Shown in pieces: positions 8,226 to 15,755 of a stretch of 64,000 nucleotides of DNA. Source of the DNA: Salipiger profundus (GTDB taxonomy: Bacteria > Pseudomonadota > Alphaproteobacteria > Rhodobacterales > Rhodobacteraceae). The notes below the pieces were generated by a model, which saw only the letters and a list, made by a program, of their open reading frames with translations, did no database searches and was not told the DNA's origin. Within the stretch, counting starts at the first letter, position 1. Every line of letters starts with the position of its first letter. The position numbers and the translations under genes are program-made. Where the stretch lies: contig NZ_CP014796.1 of NCBI RefSeq assembly GCF_001969385.1, positions 3,241,501 to 3,305,500 of the forward strand, given 5' to 3'.

Positions 8226-8876
8226 ATGAGCGAAGACGACTACAAGAACCGCAGCTATGGCGAGATTCCCGTGGGCACCGGCTTCAAGCCCGGCATCGTC
8301 GTGGTCGACTTCCAGCTCGGCTTCACCGACCCGCAGTATCCGCTGGGTGGCGCGCCGCTGGTGATGCGGGCGCTCGAGAACACCGAGAAGCTGCTCGAAG
8401 TGGCGCGGCGCTACGGCGTGCCGGTTGCGAACTGCAACACCGCCTATATGAACGAGCGCGAGATGCCCTACTGGAAGATCACCGCCGTGCGCGAGACCTT
8501 CCGGCACGATCACCCGAGCGCGGCCATCGACCCGCGCATCTACGATCCGGCGTATGACCTCACGGTCTGCAAGAAGGCGCCCTCGATCTTCTTCAGCACC
8601 GATGTCGCGGATTTCTTCACCAAGGAGCGCGTCGACACGGTGATCATCACCGGCTGCAACACCAGCGGCTGCATCCGGGCAAGCTCGATCGACTCCTTCA
8701 GCCACAAGTATCGCACGCTGGTGCCCGAGGACTGCGTCGGCGACATCGAGGAGCAGCCGCACCGCGACAACCTGCGCGATCTCGGCCGCCGCTACGTCGA
8801 CGTGACCAACCTCGCGGACACGCTCGCCTATCTCGAACGGTGGCACGCGGCCGAAACGGCCAGCGAAACCGCCTGA
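8226..8876 (+). CDS. Isochorismatase-family cysteine amidohydrolase (N-carbamoylsarcosine amidase-like)
   Basis: A 216-residue cytosolic hydrolase. The catalytic triad of the family is visible: Asp28 (VVVDFQLGF), Lys117 (CKKAPSIFFST) and Cys149 (TGCNTSGCI). The N-terminal extension and the cis-peptide region resemble N-carbamoylsarcosine amidase, which releases CO2 and ammonia from a carbamoyl amine; other amide substrates are possible. An AAGGAGG ribosome site precedes the ATG. It is the first gene after the 18-bp palindrome and is followed 29 bases later by an amidohydrolase, so the two probably act in series on an imported cyclic or acyl amide. Confidence 0.88.
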   Translation: MSEDDYKNRSYGEIPVGTGFKPGIVVVDFQLGFTDPQYPLGGAPLVMRALENTEKLLEVARRYGVPVANCNTAYMNEREMPYWKITAVRETFRHDHPSAAIDPRIYDPAYDLTVCKKAPSIFFSTDVADFFTKERVDTVIITGCNTSGCIRASSIDSFSHKYRTLVPEDCVGDIEEQPHRDNLRDLGRRYVDVTNLADTLAYLERWHAAETASETA

Positions 8877-8905
8877 GCCCCTGTCGCACCTATTGGACTG
8901 ACCAG

Positions 8906-10141
8906 ATGACCCTGACCCTTCTCAAGAACGCGCAAATCGTCGACGGCACCACCCCGGAGCCCGCCGACCCGGTGAACATCGTCATCGAGGACGGCATCTT
9001 CAAAGAGGTCGCCGCCGGTGCCTCGGTCGATGCCGACGAGACGCTCGACCTCTCCGGCCTGACCGTCATGCCGGGGCTGATCGACTGCCACGTGCACGTC
9101 ATCGCCTCGACCGCGAACCTCGGGCTGAACGCGTCGCTGCCGTCGTCGCTGATCGCCGCCAAGAGCTCGCGGCTGATGAACAACATGCTGATGCGCGGTT
9201 TCACCACGGTGCGCGACCTCGGCGGTGCCGACGTCGGCCTCAAGCAGGCGGTGGACGAAGGCTACTTCACCGCGCCGCGGCTGGTGATCTGTGGCAAGGC
9301 GCTGTCGCAGACCGGTGGCCACACCGACTACCGCGGCCCCTACAGCAACCGTGATGCAAGCTGGTATCCGACGCAGCTCGGCGCCATGGGACGTATCTGC
9401 GACGGCATCCCCGAGGTGCAGCGCGCCGCCCGCGAAGAGCTCAAGAACGGTGCCCAGTTCGTCAAGGTCATGGCCGACGGCGGCGTGTCCTCGCCCTCGG
9501 ACCCGGTGGGCTATCTCGTCTATTCGGTCGACGAGCTGAAGGCGATCGTCGAGATCGCCAAGGGCTTTGGCACCTATGTCTCGGGGCACCTCTACTCGGA
9601 CGAGGCCATCGTCCGGGCGCTGGACTGCGGCTTCGAGTGCATCGAGCACGGCAACCTGATGTCGGACGACACCATCGCGCGGGTCGCGCGCGAGGGCATC
9701 CCGGTGGTGCCCACCAACATCACCTACGACCTGCTGGCCCGGAAGGGCGCCGAGTTCGGCCTGCCGCCGGAGTCGGTGGCCAAGGTCTCGGACGTGCGCG
9801 AGGCGGGTCTCGAGCGGCTCGGCAAGATGCACGAGGCGGGCGTGCTGATGGGCTACGGCTCCGACCTGCTGGGCGGCATGCAGACCGAGCAGTCGGGCGA
9901 GTTCCCGCTGCGCGGCCGCTACATGCCAGCCGATGCCGTGATCCGCGCCGCGACCGTCGATGCCGCCAAGGTGCTGCGCATGGAGGGCCAGATCGGCGCG
10001 ATCACCCCCGGCGCCTTTGCCGACGTGGTGGCGGTCGAGGGCAACCCGCTGAAGGACCTCGGTCTTCTGACCGGGCAGGGCGCGCATATGCCGCTCATCA
10101 TGAAAGACGGCGTCGCCGTGAAGAAAACCACCTCACTCTGA
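8906..10141 (+). CDS. Metal-dependent amidohydrolase (imidazolonepropionase/Xaa-Pro dipeptidase-like)
   Basis: A 411-residue TIM-barrel amidohydrolase. Metal ligands are seen as His62 and His64 (CHVHV), Lys187 (KVMADGG, probably carboxylated), His228 (SGHLYSD), His248 (IEHGN) and Asp320 (GYGSD). The start at ATG 8906 begins with the usual beta-sandwich (LLKNAQIVDGT) and is preferred over a longer frame that would overlap the previous gene. The subgroup contains aryl-dipeptide and cyclic-amide hydrolases. With the carbamoyl-amidase-like enzyme before it and a TRAP importer after it, it probably opens or deacylates an imported amide. Confidence 0.88.
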   Translation: MTLTLLKNAQIVDGTTPEPADPVNIVIEDGIFKEVAAGASVDADETLDLSGLTVMPGLIDCHVHVIASTANLGLNASLPSSLIAAKSSRLMNNMLMRGFTTVRDLGGADVGLKQAVDEGYFTAPRLVICGKALSQTGGHTDYRGPYSNRDASWYPTQLGAMGRICDGIPEVQRAAREELKNGAQFVKVMADGGVSSPSDPVGYLVYSVDELKAIVEIAKGFGTYVSGHLYSDEAIVRALDCGFECIEHGNLMSDDTIARVAREGIPVVPTNITYDLLARKGAEFGLPPESVAKVSDVREAGLERLGKMHEAGVLMGYGSDLLGGMQTEQSGEFPLRGRYMPADAVIRAATVDAAKVLRMEGQIGAITPGAFADVVAVEGNPLKDLGLLTGQGAHMPLIMKDGVAVKKTTSL

Positions 10142-10156
10142 TCCCGAAGGGACGTC

Positions 10157-10873
10157 ATGCTCAAAGACTACTCCGCCCTCAGCTTCGACATCTACGGCAC
10201 GGTCATCGACTGGGAAACCGGCATCCGCACCAACCTGCGGCCGCTGACCGACCGGCTGCCCGACGAGATGAGCGACGACGCGGTGCTTGAACTGCACGCG
10301 CGGATGGAAAGCTTCCACCAGGCGCAGACCCCGGGCCGGCCCTACTCGGAACTGCTGGCGACGGTCTACCGCCGCTGCGGCGAGGCGCTGGGGCTCGCGC
10401 CCGACTGGGAAGAATGCGAGACCTACGGCAACAGCGTCGGCAACTGGCCGGCCTTCGACGACAGCGCCGAGGCGCTGGCCTATCTCAAGCAGCACTACAA
10501 GATGATCGCGCTTTCGAACGTCGACAACCGCAGCTTCGCGGGCTCGGCGCAGAAGCTCGGCATCGCCTGGGACGCCACCTACCTCGCCGAGGACATCGGC
10601 TCCTACAAGCCGTCGCAGCGCAACTTCGACTACATGCTGAAGATGATCGGCGACCTTGGCGTCGAGAAGTCGAAACTGCTGCACACCGCCGAGAGCATGT
10701 TCCACGATCACGTGCCGGGGCGCGCGAACGGGCTGGACAACGCGTGGATTTACCGCCGTCATGCCAAGACGGGGTTCGGCGCGACGATGGACCCGGGCAA
10801 GCTGGCCGAGACGACCTACCGCTTCAACAGCCTCATCGAGATGGCCGAGGCACACGAGAAGGGCGACATCTGA
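10157..10873 (+). CDS. HAD superfamily hydrolase, haloacid dehalogenase type II-like
   Basis: A 238-residue HAD hydrolase. Motif I holds the nucleophile Asp11 (SFDIYGTVIDWE), motif II is the Ser in ALSNVDN, motif III the Lys in EDIGSYKPSQ, and the HTAESMFHDHVPG stretch supplies the acidic end. The overall pattern is that of the type II 2-haloacid dehalogenase group, but many members are phosphatases. Its place between the amidohydrolase and a TRAP transporter, 15 bases downstream, suggests a role in the same catabolic route. No substrate can be assigned. Confidence 0.85.
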   Translation: MLKDYSALSFDIYGTVIDWETGIRTNLRPLTDRLPDEMSDDAVLELHARMESFHQAQTPGRPYSELLATVYRRCGEALGLAPDWEECETYGNSVGNWPAFDDSAEALAYLKQHYKMIALSNVDNRSFAGSAQKLGIAWDATYLAEDIGSYKPSQRNFDYMLKMIGDLGVEKSKLLHTAESMFHDHVPGRANGLDNAWIYRRHAKTGFGATMDPGKLAETTYRFNSLIEMAEAHEKGDI

Positions 10874-10943
10874 CGCCACCCATCGGCGGAGCCGGCCCGC
10901 AAGAACCCGGCCCGCCATTCTTCGCACCCACAGGGAGACGACC

Positions 10944-12065
10944 ATGAAGAAACTCATCGCGACGACCGCGCTGGCGGCCATGACGGCCGTGCCGGCGGTG
11001 GCCCAGACCGAATTCATCGCCAACAGCTTCTACGACTCGGCGGTGCCGATGTCGCAGCAGGGCTACATCCAGTGGGCCGAGCTGGTCGAGGAGCTGTCGG
11101 ACGGCGACCTCGTGCCCGAGGTCTACACCGGCACCGTACTGCTCGCGCCGCGCGCCTCGCTGCAGGGCGTGCAGGACAACGTCGTGCAGGTCGCGCACCA
11201 CGCGGCGATCTACACGCCCTCCGAGCTGCCCGTCGCCAACGCGGTGCAGGAGCTGGGCTTCAACTACAGCGACCCGATGCCGACGATCTTCGCCGTCACC
11301 GAGTTCTCGATGACCAACCCGACCCAGCTGCAGGAGTGGAAGGACAAGAGCGTCGTCTACCTCGGCGCCTACACCACGCCGCCCTACATCCTGATGTGCT
11401 CGAGCCCCGTCCGCACGCTGGACGAGATGCAGGGCAAGCGCATCCGCACCGCCGGGTCGAGCGTCTCGGTCTGGGTCGAGGAAGCCGGCGGCATCCCCGT
11501 CAACGTGCCCTCGAGCGAGATGTATACCGGTCTCGAGCGCGGCACCCTCGACTGCGCGACCAACTCGGCGAGCGATCTCGTCGACCGTTCGCTGCTCGAG
11601 GTCGCCGAGCACACCACGCTGCTTTCGACCGGCATGTACTGGTCGGGCCCGCAGTGGGGCTTCAACCCGTCGTTCTGGGCCGGGCTCACGGCTGACCAGC
11701 GCAGCGTGCTGATGGAGGCCTCGGCGCGCTCGATGGCCCGCATGATCATCGCCTACACCGACAATGCCGAAGCCGGGCTTCAGGCCTCGCAGGACGCGGG
11801 CGGCAACGTCTACGAGCCCGCCGAGGACCTGCTTGCCTCGGTCACCGATTTCCGCGAGGCGGCGCTGACCAAGGTCTACACCACCGCCGAAGAGCAGTAC
11901 GGGCTCGAGAACGGCCAGGAGGTCATCGACGACTTCGTGGCCAAGATGGACAAGTGGAAAGAGCTTCTTGCCGACGTCGACACCGACGACGAGGATGCGC
12001 TGACCGAGCTTGCCATGCAGGAAATCTACAGCAAGATCGACCCCGCCACCTACGGCGTCGACTGA
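10944..12065 (+). CDS. TRAP transporter solute-binding protein (DctP type)
   Basis: A 373-residue periplasmic binding protein with a Sec signal peptide (MKKLIATTALAAMTAVPAVA, cleavage near residue 20). The conserved MQGKRIRTAG segment carries the Arg that holds substrate carboxylates in this family. The ATG at 10944 follows a GGGAG ribosome site; the longer frame lacks a signal peptide. It is followed by a strong hairpin and then the two TRAP membrane genes. The ligand is an organic acid or carboxylated amide, not defined further. Confidence 0.93.
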   Translation: MKKLIATTALAAMTAVPAVAQTEFIANSFYDSAVPMSQQGYIQWAELVEELSDGDLVPEVYTGTVLLAPRASLQGVQDNVVQVAHHAAIYTPSELPVANAVQELGFNYSDPMPTIFAVTEFSMTNPTQLQEWKDKSVVYLGAYTTPPYILMCSSPVRTLDEMQGKRIRTAGSSVSVWVEEAGGIPVNVPSSEMYTGLERGTLDCATNSASDLVDRSLLEVAEHTTLLSTGMYWSGPQWGFNPSFWAGLTADQRSVLMEASARSMARMIIAYTDNAEAGLQASQDAGGNVYEPAEDLLASVTDFREAALTKVYTTAEEQYGLENGQEVIDDFVAKMDKWKELLADVDTDDEDALTELAMQEIYSKIDPATYGVD

Positions 12066-12075
12066 TCGACACCGG

Positions 12076-12102
12076 TCGGGCCCGCCGCAGGCGCGGGCCC
12101 GA
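12076..12102 (+). other. Intercistronic hairpin after the TRAP binding-protein gene
   Basis: Perfect 10-bp stem: TCGGGCCCGC (12076-12085), loop of seven, GCGGGCCCGA (12093-12102). It has no U-run and sits between dctP-like and dctQ-like cistrons. It is more likely an mRNA 3'-end stabiliser or partial terminator that raises binding-protein output than a full terminator. Confidence 0.65.
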
Positions 12103-12133
12103 ACCCTCCCACACCGACCCGTGGAGACCGCCC

Positions 12134-12628
12134 ATGCAGCCGATCGTCAAGGCCATCCGCTGGATCAACATCGGCGCCGCGACGCTGGCGAGCGCGATGA
12201 TGGTGCTCATGATGCTGCACATCACGCTCGACGTCGCCGCCCGCTACTTCTTCAACGGCCAGATCGTCGGCACGCTCGAGGTCGTCTCGTTCTACTACAT
12301 GGTCGCGCTGGTCTTCCTCGCCTTCGGTTTCGTCGAGCTGAAGCACGAGAACATCCGCGTCGACCTTTTCGTCCAGATGATGCCGCGCCGGGTCCGCTTC
12401 GGGCTCTACGTCTTCGCCTGCCTGATGGGGCTCGTGTTCTTCGGGATGCTGTTCTGGCAGACCCTGTCCGACGCGATCCGCGCCACCGGAAGCGGCGAGG
12501 AGGCGATGAGCAACTTCCGCTTCATCATCTGGCCCTCGCGCTGGTCGCTGCCGGTGGGCTTTGCCGCCGCCTTCCTCGCGGTGGTGTCCAACCTGCTTAC
12601 CTCGCTGTCGCAGCGCACCGCCCTGTGA
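12134..12628 (+). CDS. TRAP transporter small permease (DctQ type)
   Basis: A 164-residue membrane protein with four predicted helices and the family pattern HITLDVAARYFFN near the first helix and AFGFVELKHENIRVDLF in the middle. It has normal DctQ length. It starts 68 bases after the binding protein and partners the large permease that begins 21 bases after its stop. Confidence 0.92.
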   Translation: MQPIVKAIRWINIGAATLASAMMVLMMLHITLDVAARYFFNGQIVGTLEVVSFYYMVALVFLAFGFVELKHENIRVDLFVQMMPRRVRFGLYVFACLMGLVFFGMLFWQTLSDAIRATGSGEEAMSNFRFIIWPSRWSLPVGFAAAFLAVVSNLLTSLSQRTAL

Positions 12629-12649
12629 CCCCGCCCAGGAGTATCCGAC

Positions 12650-13957
12650 ATGAGCAATCTTGACGTCGGGATCGCGGGCGTCGTCCTCGCGCTCGTCCTG
12701 ATCGCCCTTCGCGTGCCCGTGGGCATCGCGCTGGGGCTGGTATCCATCGGCGGCATCGCCGTGATGTTCAACATGAACGTGGCCTGGGGCATGATCTCGG
12801 CCACCCCCTTCGACTACGTCGGCCAGTGGGAGCTGTCGGCCGCGCCGATGTTCCTGCTCATGGGGTTCATCTGCTCCTCGACCGACATGACCCGAGGGTT
12901 GTTCCTCGCGCTCCGGATCTACCTGTCGCGGCTGCCCGGCGGGCTTGCCATCACCTCGGTCGGGGCCTGCGCCTTCTTCGCGGCGGCCTCGGGGTCGTCG
13001 GTCGCCACCGCCTCGGCGATGTCGCGCATGGCGGTGCCCGAGATGCTCAAGAACGGCTACGACCGGGGGCTCGCCACCGGCACCATCGCCGCGTCGGGCA
13101 CGCTCGGCTCGCTGATCCCGCCATCGGTCCTGCTGATCCTCTACGGCGTCTACGCACAGGTGTCGGTGGGGCAGCTCTTCATGGCGGGCTTCATCCCCGG
13201 CCTGCTGTCGGCGCTGATCTACATGGCGATGATCATCATCCGCGTGAAGCTCAAGCCCGAGCTCGCCGGCTCCGGCAAGGTCGTGGTCACCGACCAGGAG
13301 CGGCGCGAGGCGCTGCGCGACATCTGGCCGCTGCCCACCCTGATCCTCGTGGTGCTGGGCGGCATCTTCACCGGGGTCTTCTCGCCGACCGAGGCCGGCG
13401 CACTCGGTGCGTTTGCCGCGGCCGTGATCGCGCTGGCGCGGCGCAAGCTCACGTGGCGCACCTTCGTCGAGGCGGTGAGCCAGGCGATGATCTCGACCGC
13501 GTCGATCTTCATCATCCTGATCGGCTCGCTGTTCTTCACCCGCTTCCTCGCGCTGTCGGGCTTTCCGCGCGCCTTCAGCGACGCCATCCTGTCGGTCAGC
13601 GACCAGACCTGGTGGATCCTCTTCGCGGTGGCGGTGATCTACCTCGTGCTGGGTATGCTCATCGACAGCATCGGCCTGCTGCTTCTGACGCTGCCGATCC
13701 TCGTGCCGATGGTGGATGCCTCGGGCATCAACGCGGTGTGGTTCGGCATCATCGTCATCAAGCTGCTCGAGGTCGGGCTCATCACGCCGCCGATCGGGCT
13801 CAATGTCTACATGATAAACGGGGCCTTGAAGAACGCGGTGACATTGCCGGAGATCTTCAAGGGGATCACCTGGTTCCTGGCGATGGACATCCTGACGCTG
13901 ATCATCCTGATCGCCTTCCCCGTGCTTTCGCTCTGGTTGCCATCCATCGCATACTGA
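12650..13957 (+). CDS. TRAP transporter large permease (DctM type)
   Basis: A 435-residue inner-membrane protein of about 12 helices, the ion-coupled channel of the TRAP system. Family signatures include AAASGSSVATASAMSRMAVPEM, TIAASGTLGSLIPPSVLLILYG and LITPPIGLNVYMING. It follows DctQ with a ribosome site (CCAGGAG). Together with the two preceding genes it imports the substrate used by the upstream amidase, amidohydrolase and HAD hydrolase. Confidence 0.95.
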   Translation: MSNLDVGIAGVVLALVLIALRVPVGIALGLVSIGGIAVMFNMNVAWGMISATPFDYVGQWELSAAPMFLLMGFICSSTDMTRGLFLALRIYLSRLPGGLAITSVGACAFFAAASGSSVATASAMSRMAVPEMLKNGYDRGLATGTIAASGTLGSLIPPSVLLILYGVYAQVSVGQLFMAGFIPGLLSALIYMAMIIIRVKLKPELAGSGKVVVTDQERREALRDIWPLPTLILVVLGGIFTGVFSPTEAGALGAFAAAVIALARRKLTWRTFVEAVSQAMISTASIFIILIGSLFFTRFLALSGFPRAFSDAILSVSDQTWWILFAVAVIYLVLGMLIDSIGLLLLTLPILVPMVDASGINAVWFGIIVIKLLEVGLITPPIGLNVYMINGALKNAVTLPEIFKGITWFLAMDILTLIILIAFPVLSLWLPSIAY

Positions 13958-13973
13958 TCGCCGGATCGGCGCA

Positions 13974-13994
13974 GCGCCCCCGGCTCGGGGGCGC
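13974..13994 (+). terminator. Hairpin between TRAP permease and TetR gene
   Basis: Perfect 9-bp GC stem: GCGCCCCCG (13974-13982), loop GCT, CGGGGGCGC (13986-13994). No U-tract follows, so it may be only a partial terminator separating the transport operon from the regulator gene. Confidence 0.5.
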
Positions 13995-14037
13995 CCGCCC
14001 TAGGGAAACGCGACGCGGCAACTGGGAGGAGACCCGC

Positions 14038-14682
14038 TTGAAACAGGACAGGCCGCTTCAGGCCCGCAGCATCGCCACGCGCGAAAAGCTCATCCATGCC
14101 GCGCTCGACGTGATCTTCGACGTGGGCTACGAGAACGCTTCGACCACCGAGTTCTCGAAGCGGGCAGGGGTGTCGCGCGGTGCGCTGCTGCATCACTTTC
14201 CCGCCCGCTCCGACATCATGGTCGCGGCGATGGAGACGTTGCTGCGCGACGGCACCGCCGAGATCCGCGAGATGGCCGTGGCGGTGTCGCGCAACGAGAT
14301 GGGCCTCGACGCCTTCATCGAATGGCTGCAGCAGCTCTTCTCGGGGCGGTTCTTCTACCTGTCGGTGGAATTCATCAACGGCGCGCGCACCGACCCGGAT
14401 CTGCGCGCGCGGATGATCCCGGTGGTGCGCGAGTTCCACGAGGCGCTCGACGGGATCTGGAGCGAGTTCTGCGAGCCCACGGACCTGTCTGCGCAAGAGG
14501 CGGCGGTGGTTCTCAACATGACCCTGTGCCTTGTTCGCGGCATGGGGATCCAGACTGTCCTGCGCGAGGACCCGGCCTATTTCCACAGCCTACTCGAGGC
14601 GTGGAAGGCGGTTCTTCCACAATTGATGAAGGGGCCGCTGAAGGATCTCGTCTTCCCCCGGGGCGACGGCTCCAAGCCCTAG
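14038..14682 (+). CDS. TetR-family transcriptional regulator
   Basis: A 214-residue regulator. The helix-turn-helix is at about residues 12-58 (TREKLIHAALDVIFDVGYEN then TTEFSKRAGVSRGALLHHFP). The remainder is an effector-binding helical domain. A TTG start is chosen because a strong GGGAGGA site (14024-14030) lies seven bases before it; no ATG or GTG in this frame fits. It follows the TRAP operon on the same strand after a hairpin. It is the likely repressor of this operon through the palindrome at 8162-8179 (inference). Confidence 0.88.
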   Translation: MKQDRPLQARSIATREKLIHAALDVIFDVGYENASTTEFSKRAGVSRGALLHHFPARSDIMVAAMETLLRDGTAEIREMAVAVSRNEMGLDAFIEWLQQLFSGRFFYLSVEFINGARTDPDLRARMIPVVREFHEALDGIWSEFCEPTDLSAQEAAVVLNMTLCLVRGMGIQTVLREDPAYFHSLLEAWKAVLPQLMKGPLKDLVFPRGDGSKP

Positions 14683-15061
14683 GATATTTACGTTTTTATT
14701 GTTCAACCTCAGCGTGTTGCGCAGTGATCATGCGGTCATGCGCGAAGCTGCATGTCGCCGGCCTGCACGGGCGAGGCCTCAGGCATCCGAGCGTGTGCAG
14801 CACCCGGAACCGGTGCGGGGGACTTTCCCCGGAGCCTTCGGAACTATCCCCAAAATCTGTGGGTGAAGCTGTGGATGGCACGCGTCCAGGCCATGCGGGG
14901 CAAGGGTCCGGACGGGGTGCTTAAAATTTGAGCGGCCTCCCTCCACACGCGGCATCTCCTTGGCGCGGAGCCCGGCGGCAGGGACGAACCGACATCTCCG
15001 AGCGACTGGACTTCGTGCGCGATCTGCGACATGCATGGTTCCAGAGACAGTGAGAGGCGAT
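14683..15061. other. Intergenic stretch, no gene recognised
   Basis: About 380 bases between the TetR gene and the PagL-like gene. The first 25 bases (GGATATTTACGTTTTTATTG) are A/T-rich. The rest is ordinary high-GC sequence with short open frames in several phases and no recognised protein, RNA gene or long repeat. It should carry the promoter of the next gene, but no clear -35/-10 pair is visible. Confidence 0.5.
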
Positions 15062-15583
15062 ATGGCAGACGGAACCTTCGCAGCGTTGCTCCTGATCGCG
15101 GGGCTGACGGACATGGGCAGCAACTATTGCGGCACGGCGACCGGGTGTCTTGGCACCACCGAGTCGGTGCCGCGCGTGGCATTCTCCACCGGCACGACCC
15201 TCGAGCGCCGCGCCGAGGAAAGCCCCGAGATCTACCTGCGCTACGATTTCGGCCGTGACATCGGCCCGTTCGGCCAGGCGCTCGGGATCTCCTACGGCGA
15301 GGAAAGCGGATCGTGGCTCGGCTACGGCTTCACCTGGGACACCTTCATCGGAAAGAGCCCGTTCTACACCGAGCTGCACGCCATGCCGGGTCTCTACGCG
15401 GCGGGTGACGATTTCGATCTCGGCGGCCCCATCGAATTCCGCTCGGGCATCGAGTTCGGATACGAAAGCCGCGGCGGCTGGCGCTATGCGCTGAGCTATG
15501 ACCACCGCTCGAACGCGGGGATCTACGACGACAACCCGGGCGTCGAGACGGTGCAGTTCCGCGTGAGCATGCCGCTCAGGTAA
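15062..15583 (+). CDS. PagL-like acyloxyacyl hydrolase (lipid A 3-O-deacylase family)
   Basis: About 173 residues forming a small outer-membrane-barrel-like protein with alternating beta pattern (EIYLRYDFG, SWLGYGFTWDTF, IEFRSGIEFGYES). Near the C-terminus the YDHRSNAGI stretch matches the PagL catalytic His-x-Ser motif, followed by NPGVETVQFRVSMPL, typical of the last strand. PagL enzymes remove the 3-O acyl chain from lipid A in the outer membrane. The start is uncertain: ATG 15062 has a GAGAGG site four bases upstream but gives a weak signal peptide, while longer frames begin at 14960 or 15032. It appears to stand alone. Confidence 0.7.
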   Translation: MADGTFAALLLIAGLTDMGSNYCGTATGCLGTTESVPRVAFSTGTTLERRAEESPEIYLRYDFGRDIGPFGQALGISYGEESGSWLGYGFTWDTFIGKSPFYTELHAMPGLYAAGDDFDLGGPIEFRSGIEFGYESRGGWRYALSYDHRSNAGIYDDNPGVETVQFRVSMPLR

Positions 15584-15678
15584 GGCGGCTCCCTCCGGGG
15601 AGGTTCTGGCGACAGGCCCGTGGTTGACGTTAGGTCATAGGCTAAAATTCGCACACATTTGATTTGCCGCATGTTTCG

Positions 15679-15694
15679 GGGCGGTTTCCCGCCC
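15679..15694 (+). other. Leader hairpin upstream of the RTX protein gene
   Basis: Perfect 6-bp stem GGGCGG-TTTC-CCGCCC in the 172-base gap before the RTX gene. A TAAAAT -10-like box lies at 15643-15648, although the nearest TTGACG (15624-15629) is only 13 bases before it, too close for a normal promoter. The hairpin would be in the 5' leader. Confidence 0.35.
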
Positions 15695-15755
15695 TAGACT
15701 TCCTTTCCGTGCCCCGGTGGATCGTCCGCCGGGGACCTGACGGAGGAGCCTCATC

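Noticed and set aside
12826-14037. Extended 618-residue frame of the TetR gene
   Set aside because: The first two thirds overlap the TRAP large permease in another frame; the TTG at 14038 with its GGGAGGA site marks the real start.
14960-15061. Short conserved-looking peptide frame (SERLDFVRDLRHAWFQRQ, then stop) before the PagL-like gene
   Set aside because: It has no start codon with a ribosome site and no recognised family; it could be a remnant but there is no support.
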